This document shows positions 28,900-40,166 of a DNA stretch of 64,000 bases, one piece after another (position 1 is the stretch's first letter; every line of letters starts with the position of its first letter). The notes under the pieces are model-generated. The model did not search any database. It saw only the letters and a program-made list of their open reading frames with translations, and was not told the DNA's origin. The translations under genes were made by a program, and so were the position numbers. Origin of the DNA: Neoceratodus forsteri (taxonomy: Eukaryota; Chordata; Ceratodontiformes; Ceratodontidae); assembly GCA_016271365.2 (NCBI GenBank), contig JADMNL010000028.1, positions 55,384,001-55,448,000 of the forward strand, given 5' to 3'.

Positions 28900-29935
28900 C
28901 TAATTTTAGAGGTTCAGAGATGCATGGGCTGATAATAGAGCCTCCAGCCACAGTATACTTATGTGGGCTAGAATAAAAGCTGGTACACCCTCTGGTACAC
29001 CCACATTACTGCAATGCCACCACACGCATGGCCCAATAAGCAATCCCCCACATTTCTGACATTTTGTGATAAATGACTTACTACCAACAATGGGCACTAT
29101 GCAGGAAGTGGGTGGGGGTTCATAGAAATGTCAGGTACCCTGACCGCAACCCTGTGCCTCATGGACAGGTGCGCCCATACTGGCATTCACCAATGCCAGC
29201 CACCCAGTCCATGGTTACTGCTTCTCCAGTATGCAGGGCTTCACAGGGCAGCTGGGGCAGAGTCGAGGACCTAGGTGGGCATCCAATTGGATGCCTGTCC
29301 CAGGTTCAGGAGCAGATCCCTTGTGCCAGTAGGTGTGGGCTGGGTCATGCATTGCCCTGTGGGTGCGTGGACCTGTGTGACCACACACCAGGGAGAGGCT
29401 GGGCTGGGAGGCCGAACTCCCATACCCAGAGTGCGGTGCAAGCTTTGCCCTGGAGGCCATCAGCAGACCCCCCCCACCCTTGTGGCACCGACAGCCCAGG
29501 ACACTGCACATGTTGCTGGTGCCACAGCATAGCTGCCCCAGCCCTTCTGGTCTGCCTTGTGGGTTGGGATGGCACTGTAGGACATTCCTAGTTCCCCCAT
29601 GACTGGCAGGAGGCAGCTCTGGGGGCAAGTAGAGCAGTTATGGCAGGATCTACCTGGTGTATCCTGCACCTTTCTTTGCACCCAGGAGACCAGGACTACA
29701 AGGATCACCCTCAGAATGCCCTCAGTGTGGTGCGGTCCACAGACGTGGGGATCGGAAGCAGTGGATCCATGCACCCCTGTTTGTACATCCCACACAGGGG
29801 TGCAATGGGTGGAGTGGCTACACACCCAAAATACATGTGGTTTGCCACTCTGCACCATTCATGCATCGTAGTCAGTATGCTCACGAGACAGGTGTATACA
29901 AAACAACAGTTTATTTACATGGGAGAGGGTTAGAA
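28900..29935. other. GC-richer unclassified segment
   Basis: Composition changes clearly from the AT-rich flanks, and several short frames are open on both strands (for example about 170 codons at 29073-29591). None shows a recognisable domain, and the overlapping frames on both strands are expected of GC-rich non-coding DNA. Possibly an old DNA transposon remnant; no terminal repeat found. Confidence 0.35.
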
Positions 29936-32900
29936 AGATAACTGAATAGACGCCAGCTATTTACATTTGATTAGACTGGCACTGATATTTGGATTAGATT
30001 GTCATGAAATCACAACAATTATTTGGCATCTTTACCTTTAGGCATCGAGCACAGAGGCCACCCACCAACCTCTGAGGCATTCAGATCCCTGATGCTGTCT
30101 ATGCTACAGTGAAGCCCACTGGGATGAAGTGCGACACTGCAGAATTCTGCAGGAGAGTTACTGCAGTAAACAATGCAATTTCAATGGAAGTTAATCCCTT
30201 TGCCATGCAGTAAACCTATCACACTGCACTTAATCCTGATGGGCTTCACTGTAGCTGCACTAATAAAAGATAAAGTTATTCAAACCCAACACTGGTACCA
30301 GTCCCAGAAATGCATTAGGACCCCACAATCCTATAGCTTTAACCTGGGTACCCAGTTCCTTAAGTTCTTAAAGGTGCAGCCCTGGTATACAGTGTAGTAC
30401 TTGTTGGCCAGCCGAGTTGGGGCCCTTGAGGAAAAAACAGAATAATCTTATTTAGAATCCCTAGACCATCATCCTGACTGTAATTTACAGAACTTACGTT
30501 TTTTCAATCCAAAGATTTTAACTTAATGCTGAGCTTGGCAACAACGTTAAACTATTTTCAAGTTAATCCACATAATGCAGAGGAAAACCCTGCATGCTCA
30601 CAGTTGTTAGTCACAGGCAAGTCGATATTAGGCTGTACAAAGAAACTGGGGTGGTTTCAGCAGGCGGGCTCTGACTCGGAGGATAAGATGCAGACAAAGG
30701 CTAACAGCCAGCACCCTATACTTACTGCAGGATATTACAGCTTTTGAGATGGCAGCTCATAGCTTTACTTCTGCTGGCAGTGCCCCTCTCTGGGCTGAAA
30801 TCACTTTCTGGAAGACCAGGCTGGGACTGGGGCCGGCACACTTCAAACACTGTGTCTTGGCTATGCCTCTCAGGGAAAGTGCATATGGCTGCGCCCTAGG
30901 TGGCACACCACCAGGCTGTGTCCCAGGCCAATCTGAAGTGGTTACGTTGCATTCAGCACATTTATGCATAGAGCACATTTATACATTTAGCAGTTGCTTT
31001 GAGCAGTCACCATTGGTTAGTCATATGCCCAGTGTAGCAGACAAGGACTTGTTGCTAGTCATGTTAGAGTCTTAACACCAAAGGCGCTCTCCCAGTGACT
31101 TTAGGGACAAGCACCTACACTCTTCCCAGCAGCGTGCAATGACCAGAGCCCAGGTCATGGCTCCCAAAATGGATCACAGAACACAGTCTTTTAGGCAGGG
31201 GTGCTTTCCCCTAAGGCTAGAGCAGAGCTATTGTTTGCACTGTCTCTTTAGACACAACCTCTTTTCTCTTGCATCACAGGCAGGGCTTGAGTCATGGCTC
31301 CAAACCACTTTAACCTTTTCACTTGTTAGCAAATTCACATTTTCAGATGCTTCCCAGAGCAGGGTACTCAATAGCAATGTCCTCTTGGCTATGCTGGCAT
31401 TGCAGTTCCCAACTGGACATCTAGACATTTCTGACATCTCAGGCACTGTTGGGAAAAGCTCTGCATGGCTAGGGAACTCTCTCTACAGTTCTGCAGCACT
31501 TTACACAGTCACAAAACAGCATTTCACAAAGCACTTGACCCTTTCCAGGTCACTTACTCAGTTACCCACCCATTTCTGTGCTTTTGCTAAATGCAGGGTA
31601 CAGACAGATGATAGGCACGTTCAGGACTCAGGGCTTCTCTGCCCCAAACCGTTCTCTCAGTAACTCATACTTGTAAGCAGATGTTTACTCACTCGGACCA
31701 GTTGCAGAATGGTTTTCTTTCCCTGAGGGTTTCAGGCTTCACCAGCAATCTCACTTCTGAGGCAGAATGTGCAAGCAGCTCTCTCACAACTCAAGGTTCA
31801 GGTTCACACACATTTTCCAAACACATGGAAAGGTGAGGTGCTTGCCAGCTCTGGAAGTCAATTTCTGGCAACCCCCAGACTAGTAACTGTTGCTGCTTGT
31901 AGCCACTTGTCTCTCTGGCAGGAGAAGGGAAAAAACTACCCTGTGGAAGGGCTCATGCTGAACTGATAGGCCCATTTTGCTTTGCTGGAGGCCTGAGCAC
32001 CCTCCCCTGTGGGAGACTCCTGCTCAAACTCACTCAGCCTGCAAACACTGTCTTTTATGGAACCCTTCAGTGGCTCCATAATGGCCAAGACTATTTGTTG
32101 CTCCCATGGAGATTAGCTGAAACGACTTTTCAGTCTGCAAAATGACTATTCATTAGCCTCACTCGATGCACAATAGGTCTCCTGTTTTGGTGCCTGAATT
32201 TGGTTCCTGTAATTTCCCCAAAGGCACTAGGCAATGTCCCATAAGTCTCTTTCAAAAGTCCCAAGAGTCCTGACAGAAACCCTGGCTTTCCAATTGGCTG
32301 CTGACTGCACAGTATGGCTGATGAAACACTCACAGTTCCCTTGCAGTTTTAATACAGTCCCATATTGAAGTTCTGGGTCAGCCAGGTCAATTATTTAATT
32401 TACTTCTTTTCCCCATCACTTTGTATCTACAACTGTGCCCTCATAAATGCTGCCCATATTAAACGTTTTGCTTTAGTCTCTCACCTGCCGCTGCAGCCAA
32501 ATGCATGCCCCAGGCGGCAGACAGGTAGCTAATCAGAGTCCCAATGTTCACAATTTGGGCAGCCAGAATAATGCTTTTATTTACTATATCCCCTTTAGGA
32601 AATTGCTCTTTTCATGTTTATGTCCTGGTACAGTGCTTTATTTATTTACACTTATGCACATTTTGTTGTTGCCTGTCACTAGCTCCTGTATTTTACCAGC
32701 TCTTGCGCTAAGACAGGTGGGTCATAAATATTAATACTGCCGCATTAATATTCACGAGCCCCTTCATTCTGTAGCACTCATAGTGCTCTCTGTTTACAAA
32801 GAATCGAGGGTTCTTTTTGCCCTTGCTTTGGTCACCGGCCCCCTTTTAAGAGAGCAGGGGTACTGGGACTGCCTGGTCACCAGTGGTGCCTTTCACACAG

Positions 32901-33394
32901 GCCTGCACACTGCTAGCACAAGAGTGCTAACTAAATCAGCTCCCCTATACCTGATCTGGGCTAAACTATAGGAGTGTCTCTTAGGATCAGGCACATATTT
33001 TGGATTTGGGACAGGCAGTAAAGATAAGGGGAGATTCGAGGAAACAATCGCAGGCTCAGGAGGATGATGAGTGGTGCTCCAGCACTGGAAGCAAAATGGG
33101 AGACTAGTGGGCAATACAGTAAGCCTCCCTTTGGGGGGTTCTTACATATGTAATATAGTTACATAAGTTGAAACCATGTTTGTTTGGCTCGGTAGTGGCC
33201 AGAGTAACATCAGTGTTCTAGTTATCAATTTTAGATGGTTTGTATGCAGTTGGTACACGTTATTAATATTTTTGCTGGCAAGGATGGGTTGCCCACAGCA
33301 CACATTAGGTGGACTAAAAGGCTGGAAGCTCAAAGGAAGAGTCATAGTTTAATATTAGCTAAACTGAAAGAATCTTAGAAATGTATACATACCA
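29936..33394. other. Long unassigned stretch, no gene seen
   Basis: I found no supported gene, RNA or transposon domain. An open plus-strand frame at 31139-31663 (174 codons) has no recognisable motifs and is probably chance. Confidence 0.45.
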
Positions 33395-33780
33395 AGTGAT
33401 GACACAATTTAAAATCGTAGCCCAAAATATTAATGGTCTAACAAATCCCATTTAAAGAGCTAAGATTCTTGCCTCCCTCAAAAAATTACAAACAGGGGTC
33501 ATGATGTTATAGGAGATGCACTTCTCTAAAGAAGAACATGAAGAACTGCATACATTTGATTTAAAAGTGGTTTACTCCTCTTATCAAGCAAGTAGATGAC
33601 GGAGTAGCACTACTAATCTGATCCCCAGGAACTGTCCCTTTGAGCCAGACAAAGCTTATGCTGACACAGAAGGCTGCTGGGCAATTATTGCAGGAAACTG
33701 CAGGGCTTAGAATACAACCTAGTAAACTTATACCGCAGGACAGATGCCTCCTCACTACGGTTAATAAATAATCAGATGGG
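33395..33780 (+). pseudogene. L1/Tx1-type ORF2 endonuclease relic (N-terminus)
   Basis: Plus-strand translation gives FKIVAQNINGLTNPI near 33405-33452 (L1 APE start, N.NGL block), then AKILASLKKLQTGVM and MHFSKEEHEEL, matching the L1 KR.KI...L......LQETHL..EE pattern with the Gln-Glu changed and stops inside. The following 200 bases are only loosely alignable. The RT domain is absent. Confidence 0.6.
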
Positions 33781-34509
33781 GGTGGAGCTTACAACCAAGA
33801 TAGTGGCAGCTGAAATTGAAGGAGAGCCCTCATGGGGCTTTGTCATATTTCATATAACATATCAACCAAACATAAAGGATGCAAATGGGATCAGAGGTAC
33901 AGGAATACATTTACCTTCCATTTAAGACATTTTTGAAATGAATCCCGAAGGAGAACCATAACTACAGTGGTTACTAAACTGCATCAGGTGGTGTGTTGGG
34001 GGCCCGCTGTCAGCTGTCAAACCAGTGGGTACAATTTTAAAAATCCTCTGCAGCTGAGTGGAACCAGCGAACAGATGCCTAAAACCAGGGTAATATACCA
34101 AGGCCCCATAATGGCAAGGCTCCAGTACCGGCTCTGGGCATTACCTATTAGCTAGCAAAAATTAAGGAAATGTTAAGCAGAGTTTCAAATAATACAGTTG
34201 AGCTTAAATCCACTACAATCTAAACTAACATGAATTTACAAACTTCAATGGCGAGGGTGACAGGGGTCAAGCAAACAGTGCGGCAACATGACGACTTGCC
34301 TTAAATGCACCAAGGGAGGTGGAGGACCAGTAGAGACAATAGATTTAAGTAATAATTAAGGTCAGGGTGGGATTATGCTGGTATTTACCCATAGCTGGTG
34401 TGGTCAAACAAAGTCAGCTGTGGGTAAGTCCCAGCATAACCCAAACCCTGGAGTGGTTTATTACGATTATACAATCCCCCTTTACTCTTTCTTTCAAATA
34501 AAATTAAGA
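33781..34509. other. Unassigned, no gene seen
   Basis: Decayed sequence between the L1 relic and the DIRS cluster. No confident assignment. Confidence 0.45.
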
Positions 34510-35092
34510 AAAATACATTTTCAAACAACATGAAGTCTTGCTGTATTCTGACTATTGCAGTGATATCCAACCTTTCAACTGCCCCGGCGAGGAAAGAGTT
34601 AACTTTCCATGCAAGGCATGGAACACTGAGCTCGAGCTCGGTTCAGACTCTGTCTGTTGTTGTTTGAACCCAAACCGCCAGATTCTTTACTCCGCCTCAC
34701 TGAACAGTCGCTCTGGAGATTTCTCCTCTGCCCGGTTCACTTTAGTTGGTTAAAATGTTGTTTTTTTCCCTCGGTTTCAACAAATTTATTCCATCTAACT
34801 GTCGGTTCAGTCTCTGTCTGTGGTACCGTGAGTACTAGATAGGTTTATTATAGTTTGCCTCTGTGTGGAACTTGTAAATGTCACATCAGCTCATTCTGAA
34901 CAGATCAGGTTTGTTAAAAAAAAGTTTGTTCTGCTTTTTAGAGTGTGGTAACCGCTTCTTATCGGTTCTAAAAAAGAACAGATTTCATTACGTTTTTTTT
35001 CCATGACCCGTAACATGGTCAGGAACCGATAAGGTGTCTTGCCTGGCAGATTGCCGACAAAAGGGTAAGTTTGGTTAGGACTGGCTAAGTCT
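34510..35092 (+). mobile_element. DIRS 5' stub in plus orientation (ITR plus leader)
   Basis: This is the reverse complement counterpart of 54130-54719. It starts with the DIRS terminus TTTCAAACAACATGAAGTCT at about 34518 and contains GAAAGAGTTAACTTTCCATG. It then has the leader with ACCCGTAACATGGTCAGGAA and ends in GTTTGGTTAGGACTGGC, just where the Gag start codon stands in other copies (here TAAGTCTGAG instead of ATGTCTGAG). It then joins the DIRS-1 terminal module head to head. Confidence 0.75.
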
Positions 35093-35592
35093 GAGAAGAA
35101 AAATTACTCACCTTAGTAATGTTGTTTCTTCTAATGGAGTCTTGCTATATTATGACACAGTCAGTGAGTCCCAACCTTCGAACTACTCCGAGGTGAAAGA
35201 GTTAACTTTCCATGCCAGGCATGGAACTTTGAGCTCGAGTTGGTTGAAAACTCATCTGTTGTTCTTCAAACTCAAACTGTCAGATCTTTATGAGCAAAAC
35301 TCACTAATGTTCTGTGTGGAAGCTATAAACCTACACTAGCCAACTGGCTACTAAATATATGAACACAATTTTTGGTGCCAAAACAAAGACTCAAGTCAGG
35401 AGACCCAAAAATGAAAAACACAACACCAGTCACTCCAAAAGGAGGTGAAAACAAGGTGGGCATCTACTATGCCAACACTGAACTGCCCATCCACATCCCA
35501 AAAGTAGAGGTTCTGAGAGGGGCAGGATGGGAGGTCATATAGCAAGACTCCATTAGAAGAAACAACATTACTAAGGTGAGTAATTTTTTCTT
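35093..35592. repeat. DIRS terminal module with ~49-bp inverted arms (DIRS-1)
   Basis: The left arm AAAATTACTCACCTTAGTAA (35100 onward) continues through GTTGTTTCTTCTAATGGAGT and its reverse complement closes the module at about 35541-35588. Behind the left arm lies an ITR-like stretch (CAGTGAGTCCCAACCTTCGA); the right half is unique. An equivalent module sits at 49593-50087 beside DIRS-3. Outward of the right arm begins TTCAAACAACATGAAGTCTT, the internal complementary region expected at the DIRS 3' side. Confidence 0.8.
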
Positions 35593-35699
35593 CAAACAAC
35601 ATGAAGTCTTGCTATATTATAACATATGCAGACTACACAGCAGTACCTCCATGGAGGAGGGACAGAATCTACTTAGAAAATAGGCTCTGAAGCACAGCT

Positions 35700-36290
35700 G
35701 TGTTAAACCGAGCATCACCCCTAGCCTGGATGTCCAGGGAGTAATGCTTGGTAAGTATGAACTGTTTTCCAGGTAGCTGCTTGACATATCTCTAGGATAG
35801 GGATGTCCCTGCAGCAGCCAGAGATGCAGCTGTACCTCTGGTAGAGTGAGCCCTCAGGCCTGAGGGAGGAACCTTACCCAGTTTCTCATAGCAAAATTGG
35901 ATACAAGAGACAATCCACCTGGCAATGGATCTTTTAGTGGCAGGTTTCCCTTTACCAACCTCACCATAAGTGAGGATCAGTTGGAGGGAGTCAAACCTGT
36001 GACCCTTGGTACGATCTATGTAGTAGCTAAGGCATCTTTTGACATCTAAACTGTGCAATCTCCTCTCGCCAGAGGAGGAATGGTTAGTGAAATACACAGG
36101 GAGAGACATAGATTGATTAAGGTGGAAATCTGAAACCACCTTAGGCAAGAACTTTCTGTTAGTCCTGAGGACCACCTTATCTCTGTGAAAGGAGATAAAA
36201 TCAGGCTCCACTGACAATGCTTGTAATTCACTTATGCCTGGCAGAAGTGTTGGCTACCAAAAACACAGTTTTCTAAGTCAAGTACTTAAG
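35700..36290 (-). pseudogene. DIRS-1 tyrosine recombinase, catalytic part
   Basis: The 141-residue frame at 35792-36217 has VEPDFISFHRDKVVLRTNRK, RSIARWIVSCIQFCYEKLGK and GLRAHSTRGTAASLAAAG, which carries the His-x-x-Arg motif of the family. The nucleophile Tyr lies downstream in another frame as HYSLD at about 35735-35750. DIRS elements use this enzyme instead of an integrase. The first catalytic Arg block (RC.SELQ) is disrupted near 36235, where the stop CATAAGTGAATTAC region lies. Confidence 0.75.
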
Positions 36291-36309
36291 CTCTGTTGAA
36301 GACAAGGGC

Positions 36310-36600
36310 TCAAAAGGGGTTGCATAAGCTGGCTATGCAAATATTAAGATCCCAGGCAGGGGCAGGATCCTGAATGGAGGGTTGGTGTAGCAACCCCTTG
36401 AAAAACTTGGAGAATACAGGATGAGCTGAAAGAGAAGAGAGTTTACCTGCTGATAAGAAAGCAATCAGGATTATCTTGCAGGGTTGAGATCTGATTTTGA
36501 CTAGCACTTTGAACAGGAGAGGGAAGGGGGAAAGGCATAGAGAAACTTTCCTTCCCAACTGAGAAGGAAGGCATCCAGGGGGACTGAGCCCAACACTGGG
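36310..36600 (-). pseudogene. DIRS-1 recombinase N-terminal remnant with internal deletion
   Basis: The frame passes from the spacer after RNase H (SLCLSPFPLLFKVLVKIRSQ) directly to AFLSAGKLSSLSAHPVFSKF and DPAPAWDLNICI. In DIRS-2 and DIRS-3 about 115 residues lie between these points, including the ELEFADLHLSQGV block and a SKW..F..W block. The SAM-like core-binding domain is therefore missing. Confidence 0.75.
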
Positions 36601-37286
36601 GGCCTGCAACAAAAAAAGGGGAAGTTGGTGATTGTCTGGGGCTGCAAAAAGATCTATCTGGGGTGTGCCCCATCTGGCAAATACCTCCTCCAGTACTAGG
36701 GGATCCAGAGCCCATTTGTGATGGCCTGGGAAATCCTGCTGAAACCATCTGCCAGGACTTTGTCCTTGCCTGGGAGGTGAACTGCCAAAGGAGGTGTTCA
36801 GAGAGTAAGCCAGAGACCACAACGCTATTGCTTCAGTGCACAAGGCCATAGACCAGTGCTCCTTGGCTTGTTGATGTACCACATTGTGGTGGTACTGTCT
36901 GTTCTGACCTGAATAACTTTGTTCTTAACAGATCTGGAAAAAATTGAAGTGCTAGAAAACTGCTCTGAGTTCCAACAGATTGATGTGGAGCAGAGATCTC
37001 TGAGGGGACCACAACCCTGGGTAATGAGGTCGCCCATGTGAGCTCCCCACCCCAAGAGGGATGAATCTGTAGTAAGGATTAAGGAGTGAGACTGAGGGGT
37101 GAAGGGGACCCCCTGTCTCAGATTGCTCTGGTCCTGCCACCACTGAAGGGCTTGGATCAGGGTTCGAGTCACTGGGATCAATTTGGTTAGAGGGTCTCTC
37201 CTTTGAGACCAAAAGGCTCTCAAATGGAACTGGATGTCACTCATCTGAAATCTGGCTCCCTGCACTACTGCTGTGGAAGCAGCCAT
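36601..37286 (-). pseudogene. DIRS-1 RNase H domain
   Basis: The 153-residue frame at 36825-37286 has LILTTDSSLLGWGAHMGDL (first catalytic Asp) and VIQVRTDSTTTMWYINKPRS (later Asp block). The INLLELRAVF block that supplies Glu sits in an overlapping frame at 36952-36985. The downstream frame adds WALDPLVLEEVFARWGTPQI and DLFAAPDNHQLPLF, the C-terminal part typical of DIRS/Ngaro RNase H. DIRS-3 lacks this domain, so this is the only readable copy in the window. Confidence 0.8.
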
Positions 37287-38248
37287 GTGTCCCAGGAGCT
37301 GAAGTAAATGTCTTGCTGGTCGAGAGACCTGCAGGGTGAAAGAGGAGGCCAGAGAGATCAGGGTCCTTGCTCTTTCCAGAGGAAGGAAGGGTCTGGCTTC
37401 TTTTGTGTTCAGTTCTGCACCAACGAAGGTGAGAACCTGGACAGGTTCTAGGACTGACTCTGGAAGATTGAAAAGGCAACCTAGAGAAGTTGGCAGTTGC
37501 TGAGTTACTTGAAGATGTAACCTGACTTGGTCTGGTGACTGGCCTACTATGAGCCAGTCATCCAGGTATGGAAAGATGGCAATTTTTTGCCTTCTTAACT
37601 AGGCAACTGCTACTGCCAGGCATTTTGTGAATACCCTTGGGGCAGATGTTAGGCCGAAGGGCATTGCTCTGAACTGGTAATGGCCTGAGGGCAGTTCGAA
37701 TCTGAGGTACTTTCGATGGGAGCTTCTGATGAGAACATGAAAATAGGCATCCTTGAGGTCCAGGGACACTAGCCAGTCCCCTGGCCTTAAAGAGGGTAAA
37801 ATAATTCCCAGAGTCACCATTTTGAATTTTGGTTTTAAAAGGTGCTTGTTTAGATACCCGAGATCCAGGATGGGCCGCCATTCTCCTGTCTTTTTTGGGG
37901 TAAGAAAGTCCTGGAGTACAATCCTTTGCCCTGGTGTAGGGGTGGAACCCTTTCCACAGCTCTGAGAGCCAGGAGGGTAGAGACTTCTGCTTCCAGGGCA
38001 AGAGCCTGTGAAGGATTTGCAGGTGAAAAGGATCTGGTTCTCATCTTTGGAAATTTTTTGAAGCTGAGAACCAATCCCTGGCTTACTACTTCCAGGACCC
38101 ACTTGTCTGATGTTAGAGATTCCCAGTCCTGGACAAAGTAAGCCAGTCTGCCCCCTACAGGTAGTGGAGAATCGGCCCTGGCCACTCCATCAGGGTGCCT
38201 GCTTGGCAGGGGCTTTAGGCTGAGAGGTGGAAGCAGGTCTGCTTGCAC
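37287..38248 (-). pseudogene. DIRS-1 reverse transcriptase
   Basis: The frame 37599-38102 carries LTPKKTGEWRPILDLGYLNK, SLDLKDAYFHVLIRSSHRKY (motif A, catalytic Asp) and MPFGLTSAPRVFTKCLAVAV (motif B). A TAG stop at about 37598 precedes PYLDDWLI (about 37555-37580), the unchanged catalytic box. Upstream, near 38100-38248, the GGRLAYFVQDWESLTSDKWV block matches the N-terminal extension in other copies. The copy is inactive because of the stop and frameshifts. Confidence 0.85.
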
Positions 38249-39112
38249 CCCGTCTGCCTTTCCCTCTAAAGAACCCCTCCATGCATAAGCTGAAGAGGAG
38301 GCCCAGGCTTGGTAAAAGGCTCATGAAAAGGCCTGCCCCTGCCCCTGGAGGCTGCCTTCGGAGTGACGCCCCTTCCCTGCCCTGTGCACTCCTATAAGTG
38401 GTCCTATATTAATCCATTTTCTTCATGTAATTCTCTGTTTGCTCCCCAAACAGAGAGTTGCCCACAACAGGGAAATCCATGGCCTTAGTCTGGGTATCCT
38501 CTGACAGGCTAGTACATCTGAGCCAAGCCATTTTACGGAGAACCACAGATGTAGCCATGACTCTAGATGATACATTATTAGAGTCCACTGCAGCATGGAA
38601 TTGCACCTTAGATGCCTCAATACCATCAGCAGCCACCTGCTCCAGCTCTTTTGCCAGCTGGCCAGGGACCTGCTTTGATAGAGCCAAAACAGTATCCCAT
38701 CTGGATTTTTGATATCTAGCAACATAAGCCATATAATTTGCCTGTCTGAGTCCCAAGGATGCTGCCATGTACTGTTTCTTTGCCATGGCATCTATCTTTC
38801 TGGAGTCCTTGTCAGGGGGGTGAGAGGCTAAGGGAACATTTGCCTTGTCACAGGCTACAGCCTGCCCCACCCCCACATGGCTGCATTGTTGAGTAAGGAA
38901 CTCCGTATCAGAGCCTGATAATGCATACCTTTTGTCCATTCTTTTATCAATAGGAGGTATGGTGCTAGGAGCTTTTAAAATTTTTACTGTTTCCAAAAAG
39001 ATTTATGCAGAGGAATAGACAGTATCCTAGACTCTGGGATATCCATCATTTCTACAAAATCAGGCTCTTCTTGATTATCCACAGCTTCCTCCATAGGGAG
39101 GGTTTCAGAGGG
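38249..39112 (-). pseudogene. DIRS-1 Gag-like protein, C-terminal two thirds
   Basis: The 195-residue frame at 38409-38996 reads KILKAPSTIPPIDKRMDKRY, QYMAASLGLRQANYMAYVAR, KSRWDTVLALSKQVPGQLAK, AAVDSNNVSSRVMATSVVLR and FPVVGNSLFGEQTENYMKKM. The same blocks occur in DIRS-3 and DIRS-4. The Arg/Gly-rich tail follows in another frame. The N-terminal zinc-finger part is absent because CR1-E sequence starts near 39113. Confidence 0.8.
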
Positions 39113-39196
39113 TGCAGGATGATGGGAAGGGATTGGTCAGGTGTCAGAGGGGGGCAGTAGATAGGAGGGGGTCTGATCCAAAGGAGGAGAGGGCAT

Positions 39197-39780
39197 GTGG
39201 AATGTGAGACCAATGCACCAGACGGGCGAGAAGGGGGGCAGAAGTCATGGATTGAGGGGGAGGGCGACACACAGAACAGAGTCAGGGTGGATGAGGCCAG
39301 GACCCAGGACAGGGCAGAATTGAGGAAGGGACAAGCAGACAAGGAGGGTGGTGAGAAGGGCAGCACTCTGGGGAGACTAGCTCAGAGACTGAAATTTCCA
39401 GAAGACAGGAGTGTAGAAAGCACTAGGGCATGAGGGTTCGTTACTGCAGAACCTGAGAGGGGAGGAAGGAGAGAAGGAAAGCAGAAATAGGAGGCCTGGG
39501 TGGAGAAGTCAATGACAACAGACAGACCGGGGAAGAGTTTGGGGGTGACTAGTGATATTCAGGCTGTGAGGGGTGCGAAGAACAAGCTAGGAAAGGGAGA
39601 CAGAAGAGGGAGCTTGGAAGGGCACAGTCAAGCTAGTGATGCCCAGGCTGTGGGAAGGGCGAGGAGCAAGCAGGGGGCCATAGTCAGGAGAAAGAATCTG
39701 GAAAGGCACATACACAGCTGTGACCCCTAAGTTGCAGGGGGTGAGAGGATAAACCTACAAATGAGGGGGGCAAAAGATTA
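39197..39780 (+). pseudogene. CR1-E ORF1-like remnant
   Basis: Two open plus-strand frames (39197-39433, 39500-39730) are rich in Glu, Lys, Arg and Gly, like the linker part of CR1 ORF1 in CR1-C (15669-16157). No zinc finger or esterase block is visible. The assignment depends mainly on position. Confidence 0.35.
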
Positions 39781-40152
39781 AAAATAGGGGCGGTGTAAAG
39801 ACCCCCCGCAATGGAAGTGGAACTGGAGGATGATCTGGCTGAGAACATCAGGGGTCACTGTGGCCTCGGAAAGGGCAGGTTGGTGATCATGGGTGACCTG
39901 CACATGCCGGGGGCAGACTGGGGCACTATGACATCCTCAGTGGCCAAGGAGAAGAGGTTGATGGATGTCTTCCTAGTCCAGCATGTGGGGGAGCCTACTA
40001 GGCTGGATCCGATCCTGGACATTGTCCTAGCAGATAGTGACCAGATAAGGGGCCTGGAGGTGAGCAGCCCACTGGCAGGCAGTGACCATGCCACAATCTG
40101 GTTTCTTATGTTCCTAGGGGGGGAGAGGAAATTTGCACTAACACAGAAGTAA
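39781..40152 (+). pseudogene. CR1-E ORF2, APE C-terminal half
   Basis: From a VYRPP-like start the frame reads GRLVIMGDLHMPGADWGTM (GDFN block with F changed to L and N to H), DPILDIVLADSDQIRGLEVS and AGSDHATIWF with the catalytic SDH. The 5' half with the Asn and Glu blocks is deleted. A stop near 40152 ends it. Confidence 0.8.
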
Positions 40153-40166
40153 TAGATTTCAGGGGG

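Larger units (their letters stand above)
35093..39112 (-). mobile_element. DIRS-1: tyrosine-recombinase retrotransposon, 5'-truncated
   Basis: The minus strand reads, from 39112 down, Gag, RT, RNase H, tyrosine recombinase and terminal module, the typical DIRS order. The 5' end is missing because CR1-E adjoins at about 39113 inside Gag. An internal deletion removes the recombinase N-terminal domain (near 36440-36480). The RT has an intact YLDD but an in-frame stop just before it. Confidence 0.85.

Noticed and set aside
29073..29591. 172-codon open frame in the GC-rich segment
   Set aside because: Equally long frames are open on the opposite strand; no domain, start context or splice support.
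29740..29765. GTGGGGATCGGAAGCAGTGG, close to the right part of MITE copy 1 (721-741)
   Set aside because: Similarity is about 20 bases only, without the ends, palindrome or target duplication.
31139..31663. 174-codon open frame
   Set aside because: No motif, no flanking gene structure, isolated in unassigned DNA; probably chance.
33781..34509. Possible retroviral or gypsy pol fragment
   Set aside because: No catalytic motif or LTR pair could be supported.
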